A DNA stretch of 64,000 bases from Arcticibacter sp. (GTDB lineage: Bacteria; Bacteroidota; Bacteroidia; 2-12-FULL-35-15). A program made the translations under genes and the position numbers. Below are positions 27,301 through 35,910 of the stretch, in pieces (positions within the stretch are counted from its first letter, which is position 1; each line of letters starts with the position of its first letter). The stretch is taken from positions 62,001-126,000 of the forward strand of contig JAJNQB010000009.1 in NCBI GenBank assembly GCA_021155045.1. Direction: 5' to 3'. Under the pieces are notes generated by a model that saw nothing but the letters and a program-made list of their open reading frames with translations, made no database searches and was not told the origin of the DNA.

Positions 27301-29941
27301 TTATATCGCCTGCTAAAGAACCAGCAATAGCTCCTCCAAAATTTCCTATACAGGTTGTTCCACCAACATCTGGACAGCCATTATAAACCTGAAAGCCAAT
27401 TGAATTATCATTAGCGTTAGTAATATTAACAGAAATACAACCCGCTACTCCAATAACTGCTTTGTAAACTCTGTCTTGCCCAGATTCAAAAGCTGTTCCG
27501 CATGATGATGTACTTGCATTGGTATAATCGTTTATCATACAATCTGTACTTTCGCCAGTTCTGTTGTATGGCAAAATAATATTTACTGGGTTTGCACATG
27601 TTTGACCTGTTGTGTTTACAGCAACAATATTAATATTGTCAACAGCTGCTGGAGGTTGTGTTCCAACACTTCCATCATTTCTCCAAGTAAAAACAAGGCG
27701 CATTGTTGTTCCTCCACAACTTGGGAGGTTATAATTAAATGTTTGCCAAGTTGTTTGAACATTAAATTTATAGTTACCTAAAATATAAGTACCCGGAATA
27801 GCAGTTCCTTCTGTTGGAGTGTAAGTAGTTGGTACTAATGATACATATAAATAATCACAGCAACTTTCTCCATCTGCTTTCCAATCAAAAGCTAATGACG
27901 TTGTCATTCCTGTAGGTAAAGTTATGTCTTTATAAAAATGTACCACAGATGCTGTATGAGCATAGTTGTTGTTAGTTCCAGTATTATTAACATACATTGA
28001 TTTAGTACCGCCATTACTAGTAGCACTACCTAAAATCCATTTATTAACAGCAGCACCATTAACTATTGTCCAATCTAAACAATTTTCAAAATCATCTGAA
28101 ATAGGAGGAACAGTTTGTGAACCTGAAAAACTAGCACCAGTGGTAAAAGACCAAACAGTTGCACATACAGCAGGGCCAGCCGAATTTCTTGGAACTATTC
28201 TCCAATAATAAGTAGTACTTGGTAATAAGGTTCCTGGGTTATACGTTAAACCAGTTTGGTTTACAACAAATGGAGGGCTTGCAGCAGTTCCAAAATAAAC
28301 ATCGTAACTGGATGCAGGATTACATGCTGTTACAGTTGGAGCACTCCAATCTAATATAGCGTTTATGCCACAAATAATACCTGTTGCACCATTTGTTGGT
28401 GAATTGTATGTGGCACAGTTTGGTGGCGAAGGTAACGAAAGACTTAAATTATCTATACCAATATCACTACCACCGTAATCGCTTGTAGCAATAAATCGAA
28501 TAACACTTGTTGCTGAAGTAGAAGAAATACTAATTGTTTGACTTGACCAAGCAGCAGCAGTTGTTAAACTTAAAAGAGTTGTTGGAAAAGTTGATCCACC
28601 ATCTGTAGATAGTTGTACTGATAGCACATCACTTCCAGATGTGTTTATATAATCAAAACACAGAGATTTTGTTCCAGCAGGGCTCAAATTTACGTACAAA
28701 TCTAAAGATCCTTGTGTTCCTGAACTAGCATCATAACTGTGAAATCTAGCAGAATATGAACCTGCAGAAAAATTTGGAGTGTACAAACCGCTATTTGAAC
28801 TCCAAGTAGCACCCGCAACTCCATCGTCATGCCTACGCCAAGATGCATTTCCTGTAGTTGGGGTATTCATCCATGATACATCAGGTCGTTCTCTTGTAGA
28901 ACATACACTTAACCACGGACCTTCAAAACTTTGATTATATGGTATAGTTGCATAAGTTGGAGCTCCTGTAATAGTTACCAAAACACTTGAGGAGTTTGCG
29001 GATCCAGCACATGTAATGACTCTTCTATAGTAGGTAGAAACAATAGGAGATGCAACATAAGAAATAGAAGTAGCTCCAGTAATATTTGTCCAAGGTCCAG
29101 CAGCTGCAGGTGCTGATTGCCATTGGTAGGTTAATCCGCAGCCAGTAGTACTTCCGGAAACAGTAAGTGAAGAACTTGAACCAACACAAATGCTTGTAGG
29201 GGCTGCATTGGCTGTTCCTGCTGTTGGAGTTCCTGAGCAAGTTGCAGGTGGTGTAAACCTATAAATTTGACCAGTTGCGGGTTTTGTAGAAAGATTAGTA
29301 GTTTCTGTTGTTGTTGAGTAGGTGGGAGATGCTGTAACATCTTGAAGAGAATAAAACTCACCTACTGTTGTTCCTGAAACACCTATGGAAGCAGAAGGAG
29401 AAACAAGATTAGCTCCTGCGGTTCCATTTCTATTATAAATAAATTCTATTACATTGGTAGTTTCATATAGTTTTACTTGGAAACCGATTCCCCAAGTTGT
29501 TGCAGAGTAAGACCATTCCATTTGACTCCACTCAACAGTAAGCACACGATTAGGGCTTGTACCTGTAAGTTTATAATTTACAGTTCCACCGGAACCTACA
29601 GCTAAATCATCCCAAAGTGGTGCAATAATAGGTCTGTCTGATGATGTTGCTAAATTATTAAAAGCATTGTTTGCTGTAACGGCTGTATTGAAAGTTAGCC
29701 AACCGTTTGATGAGGCTTTAAAATTGGTATAATTAACACAACCATATTGAAAAGTAAATCCAATTGGAAGTGATGCGGATAAGGCATCATCAACGCCTGC
29801 CGCATGTATCGTAGTTGGAGCAGTATTTGCAACGTATGAGCCACTAGCTGCTGAAACAGTAAAGTCTATTTGTCCAAAAGACAGTTTTTGAAATACAAAA
29901 ACTAATGTAAAACTGAAAATAAGTAGTAGTTTTTTAGTCAT
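24380..29941 (-). CDS. Giant multidomain T9SS-secreted surface protein (type A sorting domain)
   Basis: 1853 aa. A signal peptide (ending KLSFGQ) precedes a nidogen-like beta domain (about residues 25-230; SNGWLTFNTAV, PIIAPLWDDLAVGSGG). Then come an Ig-like segment, a MAM/jelly-roll-like domain (NQSFEGPW..., about 335-500), an Fn3 domain (about 505-600) and a second jelly roll (PPISDDFENCLDWTIVNG). PPC-like modules follow, then a stretch of short beta-helix-like repeats rich in NLTINAGATLTINAG (about 1240-1400). The end is the block also found in the 888-aa protein and a type A sorting domain (LYPNPANNEIMIY). It is probably a very large adhesin; no enzyme domain is seen. Confidence 0.88.
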   Translation of the reverse strand: MTKKLLLIFSFTLVFVFQKLSFGQIDFTVSAASGSYVANTAPTTIHAAGVDDALSASLPIGFTFQYGCVNYTNFKASSNGWLTFNTAVTANNAFNNLATSSDRPIIAPLWDDLAVGSGGTVNYKLTGTSPNRVLTVEWSQMEWSYSATTWGIGFQVKLYETTNVIEFIYNRNGTAGANLVSPSASIGVSGTTVGEFYSLQDVTASPTYSTTTETTNLSTKPATGQIYRFTPPATCSGTPTAGTANAAPTSICVGSSSSLTVSGSTTGCGLTYQWQSAPAAAGPWTNITGATSISYVASPIVSTYYRRVITCAGSANSSSVLVTITGAPTYATIPYNQSFEGPWLSVCSTRERPDVSWMNTPTTGNASWRRHDDGVAGATWSSNSGLYTPNFSAGSYSARFHSYDASSGTQGSLDLYVNLSPAGTKSLCFDYINTSGSDVLSVQLSTDGGSTFPTTLLSLTTAAAWSSQTISISSTSATSVIRFIATSDYGGSDIGIDNLSLSLPSPPNCATYNSPTNGATGIICGINAILDWSAPTVTACNPASSYDVYFGTAASPPFVVNQTGLTYNPGTLLPSTTYYWRIVPRNSAGPAVCATVWSFTTGASFSGSQTVPPISDDFENCLDWTIVNGAAVNKWILGSATSNGGTKSMYVNNTGTNNNYAHTASVVHFYKDITLPTGMTTSLAFDWKADGESCCDYLYVSLVPTTYTPTEGTAIPGTYILGNYKFNVQTTWQTFNYNLPSCGGTTMRLVFTWRNDGSVGTQPPAAVDNINIVAVNTTGQTCANPVNIILPYNRTGESTDCMINDYTNASTSSCGTAFESGQDRVYKAVIGVAGCISVNITNANDNSIGFQVYNGCPDVGGTTCIGNFGGAIAGSLAGDINIPAPGTYYFVVDNFAGPTSVNYDISISAPGGNTANDLPCNATAMTLGISSNGDNTCTNATGEPANPACWGTGALNTVWYAITVPASMDVYIRTTAISLLNTQIAAYTTTNCASAAAFTMVGCNVNAPNCGSSTNNTSELLLNNVAPAGTVLYIRVDGFGSLTGSFSILAIDGNNGAATWPTVPGQDCMMSNPVCNATMSVGNPGYFSFGNICDFPTGSTCLASGERSSVWYTININANGNLTFDIVPNDYGNPNPITGQANPGYTTQGSESDYDWALWKISGSGSTTCAGIAGGAAALKCNYNSLGVTGLYGTTDGTNNPAYPGYGAAYQSQQAVLNGEVYILVVSNFANNYVSGFSLVFGGSPPPIAMTATTTSVTWAGTTNTSWNQPGNWSNACSAPNCAIDATITTGGAQPVITANSTVKNLTINAGATLTINAGVTLTVCGNFTNNGTLIASPTSTILFDNASVTHTISGSVTGTNRFGNLTINKTGGSVQLAASTNFEIAGNFTTMNATSILNVNNNYLKIGGNFNTASNVTLTNCPTIEFNGVIPQTFTNTAGTHALTNVVMNNTSSGITLTGTASSNMVLSGALTLTNGVIYTATTPILIMNAGSTATSGSASSFVDGPMQKIGNTAFVFPVGDAFNRWMRIAMTAPTTSSTFQAQYFYTPYSTLTPMAVTPTPVLNNVSAIEYWQFDRIAGTGNASLTLYWQNASSSGINSCAALQGGDLVVARWNGSAWENRSNTITGGITGSCVGTSAGTVTSDPLTAFSPFTFASKTAALNPLPVELISFTGENFGSENILKWTTLTETNNDFFTLERTLNGYTFETLGVVDGYGSGNSTTRHDYNFIDAHPVEGMNYYRLKQTDFNGDVKYYPELVAINYTKTTDYGLYPNPANNEIMIYTSNSKDETVNIHITDVTGRVMLQESTLTLKEKGLNGSKIDISAYPNGIYFIMINDLNGKPISQKRFVKSK

Positions 29942-29981
29942 AATATTTTAATTTAGAGTTGAGAGAGCGTTTTTGTGAATA

Positions 29982-30365
29982 TTATTTTGTTGTATCAATA
30001 TTGTTTGCAGGAAAAACATTACAAGCACCAATGATCTCAGAAAACTTAGTGTATAATCGTTTTTTTACTTTATAACTTGGATTTAATTGTTCAATTACTT
30101 TTTCAATTGCATCTTCCGATTCAATTTTAGTTGTATCATAATAAATTAAAAAGCATTTGTAGTCTTCGCAGTAAGCAACTAAATTTAGTCCATCAATTGC
30201 CACAAGAGCATTTTTTATTTCAGAATAATTTTTAGTTGTTATCGTAGGAATTTCTAAAACAAGTTCATGTAAGGTGGATGCTTGTTGAGAAAAAACTTGA
30301 TTAGAGTGTATAAAAGTTCCTAAGAAAATAACGAATGAAAAACAGCGAAGTAAATTTTTTTTCAT
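29982..30365 (-). CDS. Small secreted protein with an HMA-like fold lacking the metal-binding CxxC
   Basis: 127 aa. The signal peptide ends at VFSQ. Residues 33-100 follow the beta-alpha-beta-beta-alpha-beta spacing of heavy-metal-associated domains (LVLEIPTITTKNYSEIKNAL, IYYDTTKIESEDAIEKVIEQ). Where a CxxC would sit there is TTKN, so copper binding is unlikely. It is 40 bases upstream of the giant adhesin gene and probably leads that operon. The role is unknown; the fold call is an inference from pattern only. Confidence 0.6.
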   Translation of the reverse strand: MKKNLLRCFSFVIFLGTFIHSNQVFSQQASTLHELVLEIPTITTKNYSEIKNALVAIDGLNLVAYCEDYKCFLIYYDTTKIESEDAIEKVIEQLNPSYKVKKRLYTKFSEIIGACNVFPANNIDTTK

Positions 30366-30550
30366 GAAAAGGAGTTTTTTAGTTGAATATGATCAGCTTA
30401 AATTTTGTTTAAAACTAACGTTAAGGATGCTAAAAAGCAAGTAATAGTTGCATTATTTTTGTCTTATTTTATCTATTTTATTAACATTTAGCCGACATTT
30501 TGTATGTTTTATGATAAAAGGTTAATTTAGGCTTTTCAAATTAAAATTTT

Positions 30551-31771
30551 ATGACAAAAAACAACAATTCAAATCCTTTTAATATTGTAGTAATTGTAGC
30601 TGCATTGGGCTATTTTGTTGATATATATGATTTAACATTATTCGGGATTGTGCGTGTAGAAAGCTTAAAAGCAATAGGAATAGCTGAAGGACAAATTAAA
30701 GATGCGGGTGTTTACCTATTAAACATGCAAATGATTGGAATGCTTTTGGGTGGAATTGTTTGGGGTATTTTGGGAGATAAAAAAGGAAGACTTTCAACAC
30801 TTTTTTTAACCATTTTGCTTTATTCATTAGCAAATATTGCAAACGGTTTTGTTCAAAATTTAGAGCAATATGCTTGGTTGCGTTTTATTGCAGGCTTTGG
30901 CTTAGCAGGTGAACTAGGAATTGGTATTACACTTGTTTCTGAAGTAATGACAAAAGAATCTCGTGCATGGGGAACCAGTATAGTTTCCGCAATTGGTATT
31001 GCGGGTGCTGTATTAGCATTTTTAATTGCTGAGTGGGGCTGGAAACAAGCTTATTGGATTGGAGGAGGATTAGGTTTGGCTTTATTAGGTTTACGTGTGT
31101 ATGTTCATGAATCGGGCATGTTTGATAAAATAAAAGAGTTGAATGTGAAAAGAGGAAATTTTTTGAGTTTGTTTACCAACACCAAACGATTTTTAAAATA
31201 CATCAGTTGTATTTTGGTTGGAATTCCAGTTTGGTATGTAGTAGGAATTTTAATTTTTTTCTCTAAAGAATTTGCTGAGGTGTTGCATGTTACGGGTCCA
31301 ATTAATACAGGTAAGTCAATTATGTTTCATTATTCTGGAGCGGCAATCGGAAGTATTATTACTGGATATTTAAGTCAAAAATTAAAATCAAGAAGAAAAG
31401 CATTGTTCATTTCATTAACAATGTTAGCAGCATTTTGTGCATGGTATTTTTCTGCCAAAGAAGTAACTCCAACATTGTTTTATTTTATATCATTTTCACT
31501 AGGTTTAGCAATGGGATATTGGGCAGTATTTATTACCGTTGCATCCGAACAATTTGGCACCAATATTCGTTCAACCGTTACCACTACAGTTCCAAATTTT
31601 GTGAGAGGAGCAACTGTATTAATGACTTTATGGTGGTCAGATATGTCAACATCAATGGGGATTTTGCAGGCGGCAATAATTGTTGGAGTGGTAGTAATTC
31701 CAATAGCAATGGGTTCGGTTTTTTTATTGGAAGAGAGTTATGATAAAAATTTAGATTATACAGAGGAATAA
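30551..31771 (+). CDS. MFS transporter
   Basis: 406 aa with about 12 hydrophobic segments. The MFS loop 2-3 signature appears as GILGDKKGRLSTLF, and the first helix carries FVDIYDLTLFGIVR, as in the sugar/aromatic-acid/H+ symporter-like branch. The substrate is not determinable from sequence. The gene diverges from the T9SS block across a 185-base gap. The region just upstream has TTTG and TAATTTAG about 20 bases apart, a near-consensus promoter. A CoA-binding protein gene follows after 5 bases. Confidence 0.9.
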   Translation: MTKNNNSNPFNIVVIVAALGYFVDIYDLTLFGIVRVESLKAIGIAEGQIKDAGVYLLNMQMIGMLLGGIVWGILGDKKGRLSTLFLTILLYSLANIANGFVQNLEQYAWLRFIAGFGLAGELGIGITLVSEVMTKESRAWGTSIVSAIGIAGAVLAFLIAEWGWKQAYWIGGGLGLALLGLRVYVHESGMFDKIKELNVKRGNFLSLFTNTKRFLKYISCILVGIPVWYVVGILIFFSKEFAEVLHVTGPINTGKSIMFHYSGAAIGSIITGYLSQKLKSRRKALFISLTMLAAFCAWYFSAKEVTPTLFYFISFSLGLAMGYWAVFITVASEQFGTNIRSTVTTTVPNFVRGATVLMTLWWSDMSTSMGILQAAIIVGVVVIPIAMGSVFLLEESYDKNLDYTEE

Positions 31772-31776
31772 AGATT

Positions 31777-32139
31777 ATGAGTAAAAAAACAGTTGTTATT
31801 GGAGCATCTACAAATACTGAGCGTTACGCATACAAAGCTGTAGTGTCTTTGCAAAAAAACAAACATGAAGTAATTCCTGTTGGTTTAAGAGATGGTGAAA
31901 TAAACGGAACAAAAATTAGAACTGATAAACCTTTTATAGAGAATGTAGATACAATTACTTTGTACGTTGGACAGCAAAATCAGGCTGCGTGGCAAGATTA
32001 TATTTTTAGTTTACATCCTAAACGTATTGTATTTAATCCTGGTACAGAAAATTCAGCGTTTGAACAATTAGCTCAGTCAAAAGGAATAGAAACAATCGAA
32101 GCTTGTACTTTAGTAATGCTTTCTATCGGAAATTATTGA
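31777..32139 (+). CDS. CoA-binding domain protein (YccU-like)
   Basis: 120 aa, a single Rossmann-type CoA-binding domain. It begins KKTVVIGASTNTERYAYKAV with the GAS nucleotide loop, and its end, NPGTENSAFEQLAQSKGIE, resembles family members that carry a (P)NPG motif. It was presumably expressed together with the MFS transporter. The ligand in vivo and the function are unclear. Its 3' end overlaps the convergent peptide-binding lipoprotein gene by 7 bases. Confidence 0.88.
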   Translation: MSKKTVVIGASTNTERYAYKAVVSLQKNKHEVIPVGLRDGEINGTKIRTDKPFIENVDTITLYVGQQNQAAWQDYIFSLHPKRIVFNPGTENSAFEQLAQSKGIETIEACTLVMLSIGNY

Positions 32140-33767
32140 TTTACCTTCTTCACCTTTTTAAGCGACAACATATTCATAGAATTGGAAGTTAATCCTTGAA
32201 TATTTGTATGTACCAAGCGTAATACTTGATCGTAGTATAGTGGAACAACTGGAGCATCCTCAATTAGTAGTTTATCCATTTGTTGGTAATAACCAAAACG
32301 AATAGAGTCATTCATTTCTACAAGAGATTTTTCATATAAAATATCGAATTGTGGATTTTGATAATGGGTATAATTGAATCCTTCTGGACACCAATTTTTA
32401 GAATAAAAAAGAGATAAAAAATTTTCTTCATCAGGATAATCTCCTACCCAGGACTTTCTGAAAAAATTAAGTTTTGTATGTGCAACAGCTTCCGATAAAA
32501 CGGATGCTTTTTGTACATCAATTTTTATTTTAATTCCCAATTCTCCTAGTTGCGATTGAATGTATTCGGCTATATCTAAATAAAGTTCGGTTGTAGCTAA
32601 GGTTATTTCAGGTAATCCTTTTCCGTCTGGAAAGCCCGATAAAAAAAGTAATTCTCTTGTTTTATCAGGGTTGTATTCATACCCTTTTACAATTTTTTCA
32701 TTAAAAGAAGGTAAACCGGGAGGAACAAAACCAGCTGTGGCAGCCACTCCTAAATTTTTTCTTAAATACTTAACCATTTTTCTTCTGTCAAAACCATAGT
32801 TGATAGCTTGGCGTAATGCTTTAAGTTTTGTTGGAGAGTTTTTTACCATTGGCAAATTAACATCAATTAAAAAACCTAAATAATCGGTTTTTAAATAAGG
32901 CTGTGTTTGCATCACAAATTTATTTTCATATTCTTTTTTTAATAACCCATCAGCCGTTAGCACTTCATCTGTGTTGATAGCATCTATTCCTGAAACCATA
33001 TCAACATTTCCTTGCAAAAATTCTATAAAAGAAGTTTCTTTGTCTTTTATAAATGAAATTGAAATTGCGTCTAAATAAGGTAATCTATTATTCCCTTCAA
33101 ATTCAAAATAGTTTTCATTTTTCAAGAAAACAAGCTTAGAGCCCTCGTCCCAAACTTTAAATTTAAAAGGTCCGGTACCAACAGGATTGCGTCTGAAATC
33201 TTCACCGTACTTTTCAATTATTTCTTGTGGTACAACTGAAAAATATTTCATGGTAAGAATCCGCAAAAATGGTGTAAAAGGCTTAGTTAGGTGGATTACA
33301 AAGGTGCTATCATCAATTGCTTCAAATGCTTTTTGGTTTGTATTATCAACATAAGTTAATAGAGTAGTAGCGCTGGAAACGTTTGGGTCTAATAACCTAT
33401 TAAATGAATAAACAAAATCAGATGCCGTTACTTTTCTGCCTTTACCGTCAGGAAAATAGTTGTGGTCGTGAAAATAAACAGTTGTATTTAAATTGAAAGA
33501 ATATGTTTTTCCATCTTCGGAAATTGACCAATTTTTTGCAATGCAAGGAATAACTTTTAAAGCATCATTCATTTCAATCAAGCCATTGAAAAGCTGATTT
33601 ACAGCCCAAATATTTTCAAATGTACTTGCTTTTGCTGGGTCTAAAGAACTAAGCCCCCCCATTTCGTTGTATTTAAAAACAGTTCTGTTGTCGGCATTTT
33701 TTTTATCGCCAGAAGAACAAGAAAAAAACAAAACAGCAGCGAAAAATATATATAATAATTTGTTCAT
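32133..33767 (-). CDS. ABC transporter substrate-binding lipoprotein (SBP family 5, peptide-type)
   Basis: 544 aa. A lipoprotein signal with lipobox LFFSC (Cys at about 17) precedes an SBP_bac_5 domain. Its hallmarks are LNTTVYFHDHNYFPDGKGRK, TASDFVYSFNRLLDPNVSS, PVGTGPFKFKVWDEG and ALRQAINYGFDRRKMVKYL. Such proteins bind oligopeptides, dipeptides or nickel-type ligands in the periplasm. No permease or ATPase gene is adjacent in this window, so it may be an orphan or work with a distant transporter. Confidence 0.93.
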   Translation of the reverse strand: MNKLLYIFFAAVLFFSCSSGDKKNADNRTVFKYNEMGGLSSLDPAKASTFENIWAVNQLFNGLIEMNDALKVIPCIAKNWSISEDGKTYSFNLNTTVYFHDHNYFPDGKGRKVTASDFVYSFNRLLDPNVSSATTLLTYVDNTNQKAFEAIDDSTFVIHLTKPFTPFLRILTMKYFSVVPQEIIEKYGEDFRRNPVGTGPFKFKVWDEGSKLVFLKNENYFEFEGNNRLPYLDAISISFIKDKETSFIEFLQGNVDMVSGIDAINTDEVLTADGLLKKEYENKFVMQTQPYLKTDYLGFLIDVNLPMVKNSPTKLKALRQAINYGFDRRKMVKYLRKNLGVAATAGFVPPGLPSFNEKIVKGYEYNPDKTRELLFLSGFPDGKGLPEITLATTELYLDIAEYIQSQLGELGIKIKIDVQKASVLSEAVAHTKLNFFRKSWVGDYPDEENFLSLFYSKNWCPEGFNYTHYQNPQFDILYEKSLVEMNDSIRFGYYQQMDKLLIEDAPVVPLYYDQVLRLVHTNIQGLTSNSMNMLSLKKVKKVNQ

Positions 33768-33857
33768 AACACCCTATAATTGACAATTCAATGATAGTAA
33801 ATTACTTGCTTACTAAACAAGTAAAAGCATTTCAATTATTAACATTGTTTTTAACAA

Positions 33858-33900
33858 AAAAAATCTTTCTTCTGCTTTTTTAATTTAGCAGAAGAAAGGC
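33858..33900 (-). terminator. Terminator of the YHYH-protein operon
   Basis: Arms CTTTCTTCTGC / GCAGAAGAAAG (33865-33875 and 33888-33898). On the minus strand a run of T follows. It lies 24 bases past the YHYH gene stop. Confidence 0.8.
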
Positions 33901-33923
33901 TTTGTAATCAACTGTTGGGGATG

Positions 33924-35267
33924 TTATTCTTTTATTATTACTACTTTTTTAGTAACAACTGTTGAGTTGGAAATTATTTGTATGAAATAATCGCCATTAT
34001 AAAGTGTTTGTGTATTAAAATAAGCCATTGTACTTCCTTGATATATTTTTGTTGAATAGATCAAACGTCCAGTAATATCAAATAAATTAGCAACAATATC
34101 TTCAGTAACCAAATTTTCCATTTGAACAGCTATCATATCACTAGCGGGGTTTGGGAAAACAGTAATGCTGTTTTCATCTACTTTTGTTTGAGAAATTCCT
34201 GTTGGCGATGGATTATAAACTGAAACGGCTTCTGTTATGGATGTAACTTTTGCTGCTACTTTATTTCCGTAAAATGTTGGACCTACTGCATAAGGATAAG
34301 CGGAATTCCAATTAGCATCAACAGTTGCAAAATATGCATAAGTTCCAGCAGGATATTCGGGTGTAACACAAAAACGACCGTTGTGTATATCTAAATAATC
34401 ATCTTGTCCTGTATGAGTTATAAATTCATAATCTTCACGAAACAAACCTAATGGATAGGTAGAATTTACTGGGGGTCCAGCTGTAACGGAAGCTCCCGTG
34501 TAATAGGTGTTTCTTACTGTAATGCTTCTTAATTGAAAACCTGATTTCATTCGAACTATTCCGCCTGTTCCATTTGAATTTGCATATCCATAAGCTCCAT
34601 AAATTGGATAACCATCATAAGCAAAACCAATTAATGGCGAATGTTGTGTGCTGTCAATTGCGTATAAACCATCAGCATCATATAATGTACAAACATTAGA
34701 AATTACATTCAGGTCAAGTTTAAAAGCAGAAGGGTTTTGATGATGATGGTAATTTCCCATCGCAGGATGCCCTTTTGAACAATCAAATCCAGCTTTTTCA
34801 GCTGGAACAGCATCTCTGTTCCATACTCCATCACCAGTTCCGCCCAGTGGTCCGCCAGCTAAAGAATTTGTTGAGTTTTTCCAAGAAACACCATCTCGGT
34901 AATCAAACAATGCAACACCATTAATAAAAACACCAATATTACCAGCTGTGGTAGGCGTTAATGTTCCTGTGTTTGGTGTAGGTGTTAAAGGAAACCTAAA
35001 AATTGCATTTTGGTTTGACGCAAGTGATGGATTGCCATCTAAAAAAGGTCCTGTGATGTATGCTGGAATACCTTTAGTTTTTATATAAGCCCACGAAGCA
35101 GAATATAAAACCTTTTGAACGTTTGATGAGTCGTTGTCGTTTATTGGAGTTGAGTTACCAGAAACATAATGCCTCCCTTTTACACCTGTAGTATTTATTA
35201 ACCATTTGGTAATAACAGGATTTGTTTGCGAAAATGCTATGAGAGCATTTGTTAAAACAATTGGATG
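33924..35267 (-). CDS. YHYH-domain T9SS-secreted protein, 5' end lost (no start codon)
   Basis: The frame is open for 447 codons from the stop at 35268-35270, but it has no ATG, GTG or TTG before a TTG at 34910, deep inside the protein. Residues just after the open end (TNALIAFSQTNPVITKW) look like the tail of a signal peptide, so the real gene extended further upstream. The YHYH signature is around GNYHHHQNPSAF and GFAYDGYPIYGAYG. The C-terminus is a type A T9SS sorting domain (ITVFPNPASDMIAVQ). The missing start coincides with the truncated MbnP-like gene upstream. It is either a pseudogene or uses a non-standard start coupled to that gene. Confidence 0.75.
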   Translation of the reverse strand, partial: HPIVLTNALIAFSQTNPVITKWLINTTGVKGRHYVSGNSTPINDNDSSNVQKVLYSASWAYIKTKGIPAYITGPFLDGNPSLASNQNAIFRFPLTPTPNTGTLTPTTAGNIGVFINGVALFDYRDGVSWKNSTNSLAGGPLGGTGDGVWNRDAVPAEKAGFDCSKGHPAMGNYHHHQNPSAFKLDLNVISNVCTLYDADGLYAIDSTQHSPLIGFAYDGYPIYGAYGYANSNGTGGIVRMKSGFQLRSITVRNTYYTGASVTAGPPVNSTYPLGLFREDYEFITHTGQDDYLDIHNGRFCVTPEYPAGTYAYFATVDANWNSAYPYAVGPTFYGNKVAAKVTSITEAVSVYNPSPTGISQTKVDENSITVFPNPASDMIAVQMENLVTEDIVANLFDITGRLIYSTKIYQGSTMAYFNTQTLYNGDYFIQIISNSTVVTKKVVIIKE

Positions 35268-35446
35268 TTAGAAATGTAAAATTTTAGGGTGTTGATCTTT
35301 ACACTATCATTAATGTGTTTTAAAAAAAAAGTTTTTTCTAGCATAAAATTGTTAGAATTAAACTCAATTGAAATTGTTTTACTTTCCTGACTGTAACATG
35401 AAAAGTAAATAGTTGAAAGTAGAATTATAGAAAATCGACAAATCAT
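35252..35446 (-). CDS. Truncated MbnP-like protein (N-terminal fragment)
   Basis: 64 aa. A signal peptide (ends CYSQ) is followed by ISIEFNSNNFMLEKTF and INTLKFYISNIQLF, the N-terminal pattern of MbnP-type copper-associated proteins, which are normally about 250 aa. The frame then stops in sequence belonging to the YHYH gene. The two frames overlap. The gene starts 4 bases inside the end of the CpxP-like gene, so it is the fourth gene of the sigma-factor operon. It is almost certainly a broken remnant. Confidence 0.65.
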   Translation of the reverse strand: MICRFSIILLSTIYFSCYSQESKTISIEFNSNNFMLEKTFFLKHINDSVKINTLKFYISNIQLF

Positions 35447-35910
35447 TTTCTTGGTTTATCCATTGGAGGTGGTGGCGGTTTTGAAAATAATCGCGCTATT
35501 TCTTTGATTAATTCATTGTAATTATTCAATTGCTCTGGCTTGCAAATTTTTTTGATATCATCAAAATGGTTGTAGTGTATGTGTTCTATTTCAATTTGTA
35601 TTTTAGCAATCTCATTTATGATGGAATCTTTTTCGGGTTTAATTTTACTGGACCTCAATTCAGAATACAATAAATTTTTTAACTCAATTATTGAATTTTC
35701 TTTTTCATCAATAGATTTTCTATGTCCTTTTATTAAACTATCGTACAGTTGTATTTGATTTTCATCAAAGTTTAATTTCATAATAATTTCATCTCTTGGT
35801 CCTCCATGCATCGGACGATGAGGCTTATGGTTGGTCATCGAAATTATTAATAGAATATTTGATAACAATAAACCGATGATGATAATGATATATAGTTTTG
35901 ATTTATCCAT
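35443..35910 (-). CDS. CpxP/Spy/CnrX-like periplasmic metal- or stress-sensing protein
   Basis: 155 aa. One N-terminal transmembrane segment (LYIIIIIGLLLSNILLIISM) precedes a His-rich start of the outer part (NHKPHRPMHGGP) and a long helical domain. FDENQIQLYDSLIKGHRKSI resembles the LTxxQ repeats, and CKPEQLNNYNELIKEIARLF is a second such repeat. It has a Pro-rich tail. This matches the membrane-anchored periplasmic sensors found with ECF sigma factors in metal-responsive operons. The signal it detects is inferred, not shown. Confidence 0.75.
   Translation of the reverse strand: MDKSKLYIIIIIGLLLSNILLIISMTNHKPHRPMHGGPRDEIIMKLNFDENQIQLYDSLIKGHRKSIDEKENSIIELKNLLYSELRSSKIKPEKDSIINEIAKIQIEIEHIHYNHFDDIKKICKPEQLNNYNELIKEIARLFSKPPPPPMDKPRK

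Noticed and set aside
24840..28208. Plus-strand frames of 80-151 codons inside the 1853-aa gene
   Set aside because: They lie antisense to repetitive Thr/Ser/Asn/Gly-rich coding DNA, which readily leaves the opposite strand open. No start context or known domain.
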